DNA from: Deroplatys truncata
Lineage: Eukaryota; Arthropoda; Insecta; Mantodea; Mantidae
Direction of reading: 5' to 3'
DNA length: 64,000 nucleotides
Assembly (NCBI GenBank): GCA_030765065.1
Contig: CM060979.1
Span: 17,203,001-17,267,000, forward strand
The notes beneath the pieces were generated by a model. That model was not told the origin of the DNA. It saw only the letters and a list, made by a program, of their open reading frames with translations, and ran no database searches. Numbering within the stretch: the first letter of the stretch is position 1; each line of letters opens with the position of its first letter. The position numbers and the translations under genes are program-made. Of this stretch, positions 10,513 to 20,880 are shown in pieces.

Positions 10513-10743
10513 TTGCTGGATGCCATCCAGGGCTTTCATGCGGAGGTCCTGAACATCAGCGTCCCTCTGACCTCTCTGGAGGAGGCAGTCGCCGCCAATT
10601 CATCTGCTGCCACTACGCAGCACGCCACGGCATCATCACAACTTGAAGCCATCACTGCACGTCTCAACACAACCGACCAGAGCATCACCAGCATCTTGCA
10701 CAGGCATGCCCTCGGCGCGGGGCAACAGAAGCACACTTCATAG
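10513..10743 (+). pseudogene. 76-codon frame in LINE block, unrecognised
   Basis: An open frame with heptad-like, alanine/threonine/serine-rich sequence (SLEEAVAANSSAATTQ, LEAITARLNTTDQSITSIL) that would form a short coiled coil. It shares the GC-rich composition of the LINE around it. It could be a remnant of a LINE ORF1, whose products are often coiled-coil RNA-binding proteins, or chance coding in GC-rich DNA. No zinc knuckle or RRM motif is visible. Its position after the ORF2 end does not fit a single full LINE in normal order, so if it is ORF1 it comes from another copy. Confidence 0.25.
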
Positions 10744-11206
10744 AGCCTCGAGCACGCACCGGAGAATGTTCAGCGCTACCTACAGAAGTGCAAAGACTTC
10801 ACCAGATGTCAACACCAACCTAACACCTTCAAACCTCTAGGCTGCAGTCAGGACATTTTGTCATAGGGCGATAGGCACAGCAGGCACCAATACCAACGCT
10901 GGTGCTATACGGGACCGCCCTACCTTCACCTTTTACTCCTATTTTTATCATTCTTCCTTTTCCCTTCCGGTGCAGGATATTTGCATGAAATTTAAAACAC
11001 ATTTATAATTCAGGTAGTGCGGTGTCTGATAAAAAATTTGAAAACACTTGTATAAAAGCTGCAAGATTTAGAAATTTTAATTGTGGGTACCCTTAATCTC
11101 AATTTGTTTCAACTAATATTCACCTCGTAATATCGACACATAATGTAAAATGTTGATTAATTTGAATATGCTATGCTCTCTACTACCAAATCTCCAGTTG
11201 GAGGTG

Positions 11207-11428
11207 AATGATGATGATGAGATGCGGTTTAAGGGCGCTCAACTGATTAGGTCATCAGCGCCTTTACAATGTATAAAATATAAAGTCAAAAATATAAAAG
11301 ACGGGTAAAACAACCGCATAATTACGAAAAAAGGACACAAACCCGCAATGTCCGAAAAGCTAAAAACAACAATACAACAATCCCAAAAACCAACACACTA
11401 AAAGCATAGGCAATAAAAGATTAAAACG

Positions 11429-11429
<1 letters not shown>
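11207..11429 (-). mobile_element. LINE 3' tail, copy 1 (UTR only)
   Basis: Minus-oriented 3' UTR ending in a short (ATC)n tail at 11207-11221. The ggcgct...gtcatcagcgcc block is shared with copy 2 immediately next to it. No coding part remains, so it is severely 5'-truncated. Confidence 0.75.
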
Positions 11430-11459
<30 letters not shown>

Positions 11460-12400
11460 ATGGGGTTAAGGGCGCTAAACATCAAAGGTCATCAGCGCCC
11501 TTACATGGTGTAAAATATAACAATCCAGAACTAAAAAACGGAAAATGCGATAAGGCAAAAACACTAAAAAGCACGCACACAAATGCTAAAACCGCCACAC
11601 TAAAACATGTTATACAAAACAATAAAAGAGTAAAAACACGTGTCAAGAGCTGTAGAACGTTTTGGACATGAGCGCCATATGTCCAGTGGGGAGTAGAGCC
11701 CCATTAAAAAGGCAATATTATATCACAAGGTTAAAAGGCGCTCAGCGCATCATATGCGCCGATTAAAATCACTGTCATGGATAAAACGTAAAAGACATTC
11801 TACAGCATGCACGTCGTCTGCCAAAACGTTAGCTATGCCTACAGGCAGACCCACACGACCGCGCAATGGAGCTAAAACTTGACACTGTTAAATGTGACGC
11901 ACCGTTAAGGGCGCATCACACTGCTCGCATACTGGTGCGGGATCACCACTGAGCAAATACCTATGACTAAAAATGCAATGTCCGATACGAAAGCGTGTTA
12001 AAATTACCTCTTCCCGACGAGAAGCACGGGAAGAGGTAGCCCAGATTAACGGGAGAGGTTTAACCTCCCGCAACTTGTTCCCCCGGAGGGCCGTCCACTC
12101 ATCGCTCCAACGCGAGAGGATGCGGCGACGTAAAACAATAAACAAATCTGACGAGGGAACAACACAGGTAAAAATTCTGGGTGATAAAATCGCCGACTTG
12201 GCAGCGGCGTCGGCAGACTCGTTCCCTGAGATGCCAACATGACCTGGAATCCACGTGAAGGAGACGCGGATGCCACAGACACCAAGCGAGTGGACCAGGT
12301 CATGTATGCGCTGTACGAGTGGGTGGTAATTGTACAGCGCGTTAATACTCTGCAGGGCACTCAGGGATGGAGGTGAAGCAGTACGTTTTGAGTAGCTAAA
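11430..12400 (-). mobile_element. RNase-H LINE (I/Loa-like), 5'-truncated
   Basis: Minus-strand LINE with its 3' (ATC)n tail at 11430-11459, a UTR to 11749 and a coding remnant to about 12400. It directly abuts another tail of the same family. The 5' truncation is typical of target-primed reverse transcription. Confidence 0.85.
11750..12400 (-). pseudogene. LINE RNase H domain and C-terminus
   Basis: Minus-strand frame: SLSALQSINALYNYHPL, then VSFTWIPGHVGISGNESADA (RNase H core, the WIPGHVGI-GNE-AD signature), then EEVILTRFRIGHCIFSHRYL, then CEQCDAPLTVRHI, the cysteine/histidine motif that ends these polyproteins. RNase H removes the RNA strand during retrotransposition. It is found in the I, Loa and R1-related LINE clades. 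An in-frame TAA at 11888-11890 interrupts the zinc motif just after RHI. The same frame then runs 45 more codons (QCQVLAPLRGRVGLP to HDSDFNRRI) to a natural-looking TGA at 11750-11752. One premature stop is therefore the only clear break downstream. The 5' side is truncated near 12400. Confidence 0.85.
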
Positions 12401-13035
12401 TAAAATTAGAACCATAGTGAAAATAAACATTAATAACACTAGGAATAGTATTGAAAAAGACTGGGAAGCGAATGTTACTAAATGAGAAGGGTTAGACAGT
12501 GTCATCAGCGGCCGGGAACGGTTGGTTTTTCCCTCTATTGTTAAATGTCCAGTTAGGTTGCTTGAAAAGCAGACATGTAGTAAAGGGTCAATGTTCGCCG
12601 AAACCCCGATAGCTCTAGGCATCCAATGAACGAAGCTAGAAATCAGGTGATAGTGGAATGGGAAGATAGAACATATGAAATATAGAAACAGCAGAGTTTA
12701 TAAGACACTCTTGGTCGTGGTAGCTCCTTGGAGATGGTTCTTAGAAAATGTGTCGGGGATAGGTGCGAGGATATGAAGCGTAGCAATGAGGAAATGCGCG
12801 TGTGTGTCGAAGTAATAGCAGGAATCGAATTTTAAAGCGGTGACGGGATATAAACGAGCAGGAAAACAAAACAATCGTATTCACCACTAACCCGAGATCC
12901 AAGATCCATGCAAATCCCTGAGCTAGTACCGAACCTGGGACCATTCCTACAAATCCTGTACCACCTAAAAGAAATACCGCCGCCCAGCGTGGGAATAGAA
13001 TAAAACCGACGGATAGCCACCGCAGAGGAAGCGGA
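12401..13035. other. Unclassified, possible tRNA-like scrap
   Basis: Mostly featureless. 12885-12955 has a ctgagctagtaccgaacctgggacc stretch that looks like an inverted tRNA-type B box, but no complete SINE could be built around it. Confidence 0.25.
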
Positions 13036-13039
13036 TTTT

Positions 13040-13187
13040 TTAATAAATTCTTTCTCTGAAGAAAGAAAACACCAAAATCCTTAGAGCCATTTTTTTTAGA
13101 AAATCAAAGTTTTCGAAAAATCTTGCATGCAAAGGGAAATTTAGGTTAGGAGTATGTTCTTGAAAATAGTGTCATATCTTGGAAAAT
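13040..13187 (+). repeat. CTCTAC repeat fragment (3' interior)
   Basis: Matches the family interior from the 'tagagccatttttttagaaaat' region to 'gtcgcatcttgg' only. Separate from the full copy that follows. Confidence 0.7.
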
Positions 13188-14046
13188 AAAAATCAGATGC
13201 CTTACACTATCCTTTAACTTTATACACATTCTACAAATTATTTACAAAAACTCATGGTTCAATCTACTTCAAGTTAATCCAAATAAACCTTTGTAGAAAT
13301 AACTACATTACACATTTCGTTATAGATACAAAGGGAACAGCGATAGTCAAATGTTTAACAACTGGACGCTATATGCTGGCCTTAAAATTCCATACTGTTT
13401 CCATGACATCGCGAGAAACAACTGAATATGGACATGGCTTTAAAAGAATGGCTAAGTATTGAACAATTCGAATCACTAATAGTGGATATTTCGGAAATGG
13501 CTGATGCACCAAAAATAAAAAAAGACATTTTGAAATAAATTATGTGTTTTGTGTAGTACGTTTTCGTTTATGGCTTAACGTTTACTAGTTGTACAAGATT
13601 ATTAAATTTCGTTCCGAATGAACCGACCTTCACAAACTATTCCCAGAAAATTCAACATATGCGTTTCATTCGTCATATAAATATCTTTAATATATGGTCT
13701 TTTAATCAAAATCGTTAGTACCCTTTTTTAGAAAATAAAAAATTTGCAACAAAACTGTTCCATGTATGTTTGGAGTGAGGGGGTGTGGGGTTGTTGCAAA
13801 TGTTTGTGTTGTATGTTTGAAAGGTACTGAACCTAAATGCCAAGTTTGGTGTTTATCCGACATTTCGTTTTTGGGTTATGCTGTTACAGACAGGCAGACG
13901 GATACACACACACTAACTTTTTCTAAAAATGCCTTTTTTTATTAGGCAGCCTCAAAACCTCTATTTTCGCGAAATTTCATACCGAATTTTTTGGTGGAAT
14001 GCAATACTTGCTCCACTTACTACAGGAAAGCACTAGAGAAAGCAAA
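13188..14046 (+). repeat. CTCTAC repeat, subfamily A copy
   Basis: Plus-oriented copy from aatcagatgccttacac to actagagaaagc. It contains the near-invariant core at 13308-13424. Ordinary divergence elsewhere. Confidence 0.85.
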
Positions 14047-14756
14047 AAACGATGTTAAACATCTGAAAGTGCTAATACCACGGATTATAGGATTGTTGAA
14101 ACACAGATGCTAAGCCAGTTTCGCAACTTATTACCCATTATAAAGTTTACATAAATTTCGAGGGATTGCTAGCTCGTAACGCAGTATGGGAAGCTAAACT
14201 GTCTTGGACCGCAAATCTTGGCGCAAAAGTTGGTCTTGAAACAGCCGGTACCACTTCCTGCGGCCGCCGCAGCTTCCCACTTGGCGCTCACAACAACACG
14301 CGGTTCGACGGCTCATTTGCTTTTTCCTCCCGAAGTTGGCTAAACTGTTCATCTTGTTGCGGCCGCGGCGACCAACTTCCTCTCGGCTTTCTCTCCTATC
14401 CTGTGTCTGAAAACGCCTCCTCGTAGTCTGTCGCTCCTTGCTAATTATATATTGTCAACTTTCTGTTTTCTAGTTACCGAACAGGAATGCAATAAATTTT
14501 ATTGGTAGGTAGCTCTGAACGTTAACCTTGGAACTTCGAATTTCCTAAGTAGGCCTTTAATAGCCTTGTGACCTTAGAGATCAGCTTCAAAATAAAGCAC
14601 AACCGCTGATATTCGCTTTGTTACAAACTTATACGTTTGAGTGATGTGGTCTATACCCTTCTATAACAGGTATTTGCGAACTTTTAATACAGAATGACAC
14701 AGATATTTTACTGGCTACGTGAGAGTGCATCACATTTCAAAAGGAAAGTAATTGTC
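14047..14756. other. Unclassified, GC-rich middle
   Basis: 14160-14430 is GC-rich with two related cggccgc stretches (14261 and 14362) and an 86-codon plus frame with no recognisable motif. No repeat match found. It could be a retroelement leader or host DNA. Confidence 0.25.
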
Positions 14757-15076
14757 AGAAGAAAAAAAATCTAATGTGATATATTCACATGACTTTCTCA
14801 ACCCTCTATCGCTTATTAGTGGGTATATACAAATTATTCCTACGGAAGTGTATTTTCCTGCCTACTTCATTATAATCGAGATAAACCCTTGCAGAAATAG
14901 CTACAGTATACATTTCGGTATATATACAAAGAGAACAGCGATAGTCAAATGTTTAAGAACTGGACGCTATATGCCGGCCGTAAATTCCATACTGTTTCCA
15001 TGACATCGCGAGAAACAACTGAAAATCGATAGGACTTCTTTTTTATAGACGCTCAGTAAATGCTGCGACTCTTAGC

Positions 15077-15583
15077 GTCAGGATGATTCAAAAAGAGGGA
15101 ACGGATTTTAAATATGCATATTTAATGAACGACATTAGATAGCAACACATACAACACATCATTGAATAGAGGAAAGTTCAAAGTTTTAAGCTCCATCTAT
15201 TAGATCCATTCAGTACCTACAGCGGCGCTGAATTTGTTTACGAGAAAATTGTGACGCCACAGGAAAAGTCGTTTTGTGTGCTGCATTATGCAAAGGGTGT
15301 CTCCATTGTTTCATTGCAGCGTGCATTTCGTTGTAAGTTCAACAAAGAGCCGCCTCGTCATAAAAAATTTACAACTGATACAATAAATTCGTAGAAGATG
15401 GTTGCGTATGGGAACGGAAAAGCACTGGTCGTCCTCGCATAACAAATGGTGCTCAGTTTGAACATATAAAATAAAATGTTGAGCTTTGCTCTATTCAGTG
15501 ATGTATCGCATGTGTCGCCAGCTATTGTCGTTCATTAGAAATAAATCTTTAAAGTCTGTTCCTCCTGTTTGAATAACCCTGTA
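15077..15583 (+). mobile_element. DD41D-type mariner-superfamily deletion derivative
   Basis: Inverted ends of about 110 bp: the left reads caggatgattcaaaaagagg and the right, inverted, caggaggaacagac within the same 110 bp alignment (aatgaacgaca, agcaacacat...acacatcattgaatag in both). Length ~507 bp, far shorter than the ~1.2 kb family norm, so internally deleted. It lies inside a CTCTAC copy. Confidence 0.75.
15249..15440 (+). pseudogene. DD41D transposase N-terminal remnant
   Basis: The frame reads TPQEKSFCVLHYAKGVSI, then VSLQRAFRCKFNKEPPRHK, matching the N-terminal helix-turn-helix of DD41D (rosa-like) transposases common in insects ('T-QEK-FCV--YAK--SVV-VQRAFR--F-KEPP'). A TAG falls soon after the TTDTIN stretch, and a later piece (KALVVLA, from an original GRPR-type hinge) is in a shifted frame. 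No catalytic residues remain. The element carrying it is internally deleted, so it could only be mobilised by another source of transposase. Confidence 0.7.
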
Positions 15584-15589
15584 TATTGG

Positions 15590-15813
15590 TCGTGAAAGAC
15601 CGGAAATTTTGCTCAAATGCATTTTTATCAGGCTTGCGGTTCTGCTACGCACCGTAAATCTACGACACGGAACCACCAGCTTTAACTTCCCTTCGGAAGG
15701 AAGCCATGCTAAGGATTTTTACGCTCGAAAAAAATCGTCGCCTTTCACCGGGTTTAAACCTGCGATCTCGGGAACTAGAGGCTAGCATGGTGCCTCTAAA
15801 CCACGGAAGACGA
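15590..15813 (-). mobile_element. tRNA-derived SINE (family 1), copy
   Basis: On the minus strand it starts GTCTTCCGTGGTTTAGAGGC (A box region), then GGTTTAAACCC (B box), then a tRNA-unrelated body (ggaagggaagttaaagc, cgtagatttacgg) ending near cggtctttcacg. Pol III-type internal promoter with two mutated positions. Directly abuts the DD41D element. Confidence 0.85.
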
Positions 15814-16204
15814 CAAACAGGGCTTTAAAAGAATGACTAAGTATTGAACAGTTCGAAACATTAATAACGGATACCTTAGTAATGGATGATGCCATGAAAA
15901 AGTTATTTGAAATAAATTGTGTTTTAGAGATTTGCATTTTTTTTTTTTTTTTTTTTTTTTTTGCAGTACGTTTTCGTCTACCTCTTAACTTTGCTGGTTA
16001 CACAAGACCACGTAATTTTCCATTCCGCATGAAGGAGTTCTCAAGCTATTCCCAGAACATTTAAAGTTTAAATTTTATTTACCATTTAAATGTATTTAAT
16101 ATATGATATTTTAATCAAAATCGTTAGTCATGTTTCATAAACTAAAAAATTTCAGAAAATGTTCCATGTAAAGGGTAGTTTGGGTGGGAGATTTTGAGAC
16201 AGAA

Positions 16205-16598
16205 TGTACCCGAGGTAATTTTGTTATGTGCTAAATAATTCTATGTTTAATCTAATATATAAATGATATATGTTTAATGTAAATAATAATTTCTGTGTAA
16301 CGTAATATTTGTCGTGTACATAATGTTCCTGTTTAACTAGGTTTAGAACGTCTTGAACTCTGCAGTTAGGGTAGAAACGTGATGTTCACATGGTCAGCGA
16401 AAACGAGATCTTTTGTGTTAGAATAGAAGGGTAAAGTTTTATGACTCTGTTTCCGCTCCGGAAGTATGGAGCGAGGCAAATATAATATAACGACAGTTTA
16501 CCGTTGACTTTTAGGTTAAGCAGTTCATAAATGACGTTCAGTGGTAGACAGTACACAGTGGAGGACAGTTGAAGTTGTTAAGCAGTTCACAGTCAACA
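16205..16598 (+). repeat. LTR-like unit with candidate primer-binding site
   Basis: A 394 bp stretch beginning TGTACCC and ending CAACA, followed at 16601 by TGGCGCGCAAAATGG, which resembles a tRNA-Lys-type primer-binding site. It is inserted in a CTCTAC copy. No second LTR was found in the window, so at most a solo LTR with some leader sequence. Fossil; family not assignable. Confidence 0.35.
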
Positions 16599-16844
16599 AT
16601 TGGCGCGCAAAATGGCGATAGGTGAACCAAACATTACAGTGTGTCGTCAATTCTTCTCTAAGCTCCCAGTACCACAACTGAGATCGACGAGCTTATCAAA
16701 TATCATGATAGGCAGAGTCCATGCTACAACCACCGCTGAGAACCAACTAGCCAGGGTAACAGCGAGAAGGACAAGACGAAGCCACGTCGGATAGAGAAAA
16801 AGGTACAGTGAATTTTAACATTAATTCTATCTCTACCACTATAC

Positions 16845-16926
16845 CGCGTTCGACTCCAACCCGAGCGGGCATCGAACCCGGGACTGCCACCAACGGAGCA
16901 GTCGTCGAAACAATATGCAGGGGTAC
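16845..16926 (-). mobile_element. SINE head fragment
   Basis: On the minus strand it reads TCCCGGGTTCGATGCCCG, a good tRNA B box with a T-arm-like stem, preceded by gctccgttggtggcag. The A-box half is unclear. A truncated tRNA-derived SINE is the simplest reading. Confidence 0.45.
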
Positions 16927-17487
16927 CGACGTAATTTATACACACACATACATAAGGACGTTTTTCTAAAACTGCCTTTTATTTTAAGTACAGAGTGTCT
17001 CAAAACATCTATTTCCGATGAAACCTTGACATCGAATTTCTGGGTGGAATGCAATACTTTCCCTGCTTACTATACGTAGTCGACAAAGTAATAGGTTTTC
17101 ATAAGAATTGTTTGCATACCCACTAATAAAAAATAGATTGGAAGAGAAAGCCATGTGAATGTAACACATGTGTAATAAAAGTTAATTTTGATTGACAAGC
17201 AGTAGATAGAATAAGCTTTTGTAAAAACAGTTTGTAGAAAACCATTTGAACCCAACACATCATATTTTTAATCGTTCTTTGCTGTACATTTTTCTTTTCC
17301 TAGCTGAAGTTTGCTTTGGTGCGCCATCTATGTAAAATGTTTAAAAATGTGATGTTTTCTCTTCACATGAGCATTACTGCGAGGGTCGTCCAATAAGTAA
17401 GTTGCCGTATTTTATAAAAAAACATTACGCACAAATGACCATGTTGAATTAATTTTATTTGTATAGTACAATCCTCCTGTTACTTTT

Positions 17488-17760
17488 CTACATAGTTAAC
17501 ATGTTTTTCCAAGCATTTTGGAGGACGTGACACAGTTTTCCCAAGTCAGCGTCGTACCAGGTTGGGTCCTGTGCTCGCAACCAGCTGTTCACTGATTTGA
17601 CTTCATCATTGGTGTTAAAAGTGCTTACCTTTGAGTTGGAGGAAAATATGAATATCACTTGGGACAAGCTCCGGTGAATACGGAGGATACGAGGAAACTC
17701 CCAAGTTGAATCTTGACTCAGGTGGAGCTCAGAAGATTCAACTGGGAGGTTGTCTCGCAT
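17488..17760 (-). pseudogene. mariner transposase C-terminus, left arm
   Basis: The minus frame reads VSTFNTNDEVKSVNSWLRAQ, then DPTWYDADLGKLCHVLQ, the C-terminal end of a mariner transposase ('GKHFNTDDEVKSVVNSWLRAQDPTWYDAGLGKLCHVLQKCLEKH' pattern). The upstream frame (STWEFPRILRIHRSLSQVIF) is a frame-shifted reading of the PPYSPELAPSDFH region. The catalytic aspartates before that are missing. It forms the left arm of the fold-back element and points outward to the left end. Confidence 0.8.
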
Positions 17761-17848
17761 CCTCCATATTCACCAGGTATTTTCCTAAGTGATCTTCATA
17801 TTATTCCTCTGACTCAAATGTCATCATGGAGGTAAGCACTTTAACACC

Positions 17849-18058
17849 GTGACGAAGATCAATCAAGATTCAACTTGGAAGTTTTCTCGTATCCTCCGTA
17901 TTCACCGGAGCTTGCCCCAAGTGATTTTCACATGTTCCTCCAACTCAAAGGTAAGCACTTTTAACACCGATGATGAAGTCAAATCAGTGAACAGCTGGTT
18001 GCGAGCACAAGATCTGATCTGGTACACACTGGCTTGGAAAAACATATTGACTATGTAG
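17849..18058 (+). pseudogene. mariner transposase C-terminus, right arm
   Basis: The plus frame is the mirror copy of the left arm: VSTFNTDDEVKSVNSWLRAQ, then DLIWYTLAWKNIL, with the STWKFSRILRIHRSLPQVIF stretch also duplicated. It has lost a few residues near LGKLCHV relative to the left arm. The two arms have diverged by several substitutions, so the palindrome is not new. A partial third repeat of the same coding stretch lies at the centre (17745-17840). Confidence 0.8.
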
Positions 18059-18164
18059 AAAGTAACAGAAGTATTGTGCAATATAATAAAATTAATTCAA
18101 CATGATCAATTGTTTGTAATTTGTTTATAAAATAGGGAAACTTACTTATTGGAAGCCCCTCGTA

Positions 18165-19332
18165 ACAAAAGTTAACTGGTCACCCACGTTTTCGCATCTT
18201 GTATCTAACATAGTATTTAATTTGAGACTATTTCTAGGCAGATTTTGTCCCGGTTATCATCAGTATAAATATATTGGGTTACCTGTGAACATATAAAGAG
18301 TAGAGCAATTTGTTTCACAGATGATTGTGTTTCCAGGTAACCACCGCTGTGGCTGATCTGTTTCCAGTTTGCTCCTCTTTTGTTTCCCGCGCTGGAGGAG
18401 TTGTTTGTTAGGACGTGCAGAATTGTAAAACCAAGTTACGCTCCGTAGCGTTTAGAAGTAGTGGTTATCATTATTATTATTATCTTGTGAAATAACAAAG
18501 TACGGCGGAGGCTAGCGGCTATCCCAGTTCAACTGGGGCATTGCTCGAGAGAAACATTTTAAATGTATGTTACCTTGGGGGTTAATTTATCTATGTGAAT
18601 AAGAAATAATTTACCTTTTGATATAAAACTGTTTTATGCACAGGATGTCCCTTCCATACCGGCGGGAGAATGGGCGAAAGTTCCTGCAAAGTTTCAGCAA
18701 ATGCGCAACTGAAGCCAACTGGAGATAACAAATGCCTCGCACACACTAGCAGATTCTAGCGGGCGAGCCTTACTTCTGCAAAGTGCTATTAAGAATTATG
18801 TGAAGCTCAGACTTTGAGTTCTGTAGTTCAGGAGTAATCCCAACTAGGTGAACAAGCAGTTGAGGAAATCCTATTGCTTTCTCCCTTGTAGGGTAACACC
18901 TACCCGGAACCAGTAACATACAGATATGTAAGTAATCAACATTTACAGATATTAATACTCGTAAACGCAGATGTACTAATAAATACGGGACATTCCATTT
19001 AAAATCGTCCGAAATAGAAGTAAAGTGGACCTTGCATTTTTTTTTAAGGAAATGAACCGAAACATTTTGTAGCTGGAGAACAAGCCCGATACAATGATTT
19101 ATGTAAACTCTTAAAATTCAGAACATTATGGCTCAGCAATTAAAATAGTTCGAATTTATCGTATCTTCCTAAAATTCCCAACTTCAAGCTGTTATAACTA
19201 TGAAACCTTTAAATCTAATTATTTAAATGGAGCTTTATTTTGATTCTCTAAATTTTAATTTCATACTGATACATAAACATGTACTTATTTTTATTTAATT
19301 GAAGAAATTCTATTTTTTTAAGTGCGGGTTAC
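18165..19332. other. No gene recognised
   Basis: Contains a short (TTA)n run at 18470-18485 and otherwise featureless mixed-composition DNA. No coding signature and no repeat match found. Confidence 0.4.
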
Positions 19333-20078
19333 AAGCCCCCTCCAGGAAAAACACGACCACACCATTAACACCACCACCTCCGAATTTCACTGTTGGCACT
19401 ACACACGCTGGCAGATGACGTTCACCGGGCATTCGCCATACCCACACCCTGCCATCGGATCACCACATTGTGTACCGTAATTCGTCACTCCACACAACGT
19501 TTTGCCACTGTTCAATCTTTTAATGTTGACGCTCCTTACACCAAGCGAGGCGTCGTTTGGCATTTTCCTGCGTGATGTGTGGCTTATGAGCAGCCGCTCG
19601 ACCATGGAATCCAAGGTTTCTCACCTCACGCCCAACTGTCATAGTACTTGGAGTGGATCCTGATGCAGTTTGGAATTTCTGTGTAATGGACTGGATAGAT
19701 GTCTGCCTATTACTCTTTAGGACCGTCTTAAAATGTCGGCGGTCTCTGTCAGTCAACAGACGAGGTCGGCCTGTACGGTTTTGTGCTGTACATGTCCCTT
19801 CACGTTTCCACTTCACTATCACACCAGAAAAGAGTGGACCTAGGGATGTTTAGGAGTGTGGAAGTCTCGCGTACAGACTTCTGATACAAGTGACCCCAAT
19901 CACCTGACCACGTTCGAAGTCCGTGAGTTTCACGGAGCGTCCCATTCTGCTGTTTCACGATGTCTAATGACTACTGAGGTCGCGGATAATGAGCACTAGG
20001 AAGTAGGTGGCAGCAGAATGCACCTAAGATGAAGAACGTATGTTTATGGGGTGATCGGATACTTTTGATCACATAATG
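19333..20078 (-). mobile_element. Tc1-like element, 3'-truncated
   Basis: Minus-oriented. The outer end GATCACATAATG (20078, followed by TA) and gtgatcggatacttttgatc match the left end of the full copy at 20881. The element stops at 19333, inside the transposase gene, so about 500 bp at its 3' side are missing. Confidence 0.9.
19335..19950 (-). pseudogene. Tc1-like transposase, N-terminal half
   Basis: Minus strand, from MGRSVKLTDF-type start sequence near 19950 through MIVKWKREGTCTAQNRTGRP, RRHFKTVLKSNRQTS, NLGFHGRAAAHKPHITQENA and KRRLAWCKERQH, then in other frames through the first catalytic region (WSDES equivalent) to the CFSW region, where the copy is cut off. It includes both helix-turn-helix subdomains (paired-like) and the GRPR hinge (RTGRPRLL). 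The second aspartate and the final glutamate of DD34E are absent. Frame changes occur upstream of MIVKW and after KERQH. It is clearly the same family as 21010-22041, oppositely oriented and ~800 bp away. Confidence 0.85.
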
Positions 20079-20079
20079 T

Positions 20080-20700
20080 ATATATGACCCGGTTTAGGAG
20101 TTAGAGGAAGAGTGGCACATGTTAGTAAAATAGCCGCTATTAGGGTGTTTTAAAAACACGCCAACCTATGTAATAAGCTTCACCAGGCAGTAAAGATTAT
20201 CCATGCGATGAATACAACATATTATGCAATCTTAGCATTATAAATTGTAGTAAATAAATCATGAAATATTTCTGCATACAGCCTTAGCTGACATAAGTGA
20301 GAGCGTCTTCATATGTTCGTAAATGAGACGATAGCTTCTCTTCCTGCATTTTATTTGTTATTACCTGGCGTGTTAAACCGATAAACAAGACACTCCCCTC
20401 GTGGGAGAGAAGCGAGCACCTGCTGTGATGTACCTTATTATCAGCACAGCATGCTAAGTAAATTTACAAATTCAGAACTTAACTGTTACATATTTAATTA
20501 TGTACAGAGGTTTTTGCATGTTCGTTGATCAGAGAAAGGAATGTCACAAAAAGATTGCATCTTCTATGCATAAGCAACGGCAGCTTGGAATACCGGTATT
20601 ACGTCATTCCTATTATTGGCACTCGTGCTAGAATGAGCCAAATTATGCACGATACTGAATAGAGTAACAACCTGTTTATAATGATAGAGTTACATACATG
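20080..20700. other. No gene recognised
   Basis: Separates the two Tc1-like copies. AT-rich, no repeat match or coding signature seen. Confidence 0.4.
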
Positions 20701-20880
20701 CTTTGGTAAAATAGATACATAGACAGACAGATAAACAGATAGATAGATAAATAGATAAACAGATAGATAGAGAATTATATGGACAGATATAGATAAATAT
20801 ATAGATATATAGATAATAAATATATAGACAGACAGATATATATAGATAAATATATAGATATATTTATATCTATATAAATA
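20700..20880. repeat. GATA/CAGA microsatellite, left half
   Basis: Degenerate ATAGATAGATA/CAGACAGATA array. It continues at 22130-22430 on the other side of the Tc1 insertion, so it was one array of about 480 bp. Confidence 0.9.

Larger units (their letters stand above)
9712..10975 (+). mobile_element. GC-rich LINE 3' end (jockey-like) with 5S-like UTR
   Basis: A sharply bounded GC-rich block in AT-rich DNA, carrying the last part of an RT-bearing ORF (to 10078), two 5S-rRNA-like segments (10110-10155, 10273-10315), two tight hairpins (10443-10458, 10481-10500) and a pyrimidine-rich end near 10970. Boundaries are by composition. The segment after 10430 could be a second element. Confidence 0.55.
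14757..17172 (+). repeat. CTCTAC repeat, subfamily A copy split by insertions
   Basis: The copy runs 14757-15040, 15822-16193 and 16935-17172. It is one of the few with both long outer inverted repeats: actttctcaaccctctatcg with gtgggtata at the left and, inverted, at 17100-17165. It is interrupted by DD41D plus SINE sequence (15040-15822) and by a LTR-like unit (16194-16926). A 26-base T run (15937-15962) replaces the usual short T tract. Confidence 0.8.
17380..18162. mobile_element. Fold-back mariner built from two 3' halves
   Basis: 783 bp. Both ends carry the mariner inverted repeat (CGAGGGTCGTCCAATAAGTA at the left; inverted ggaagcccctcg at the right), with TA on the right and TG on the left. 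Inside, the C-terminal transposase coding sequence is present twice, on the minus strand (17488-17760) and the plus strand (17849-18058), so the element is a large palindrome. No catalytic core, hence non-autonomous. Confidence 0.88.
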
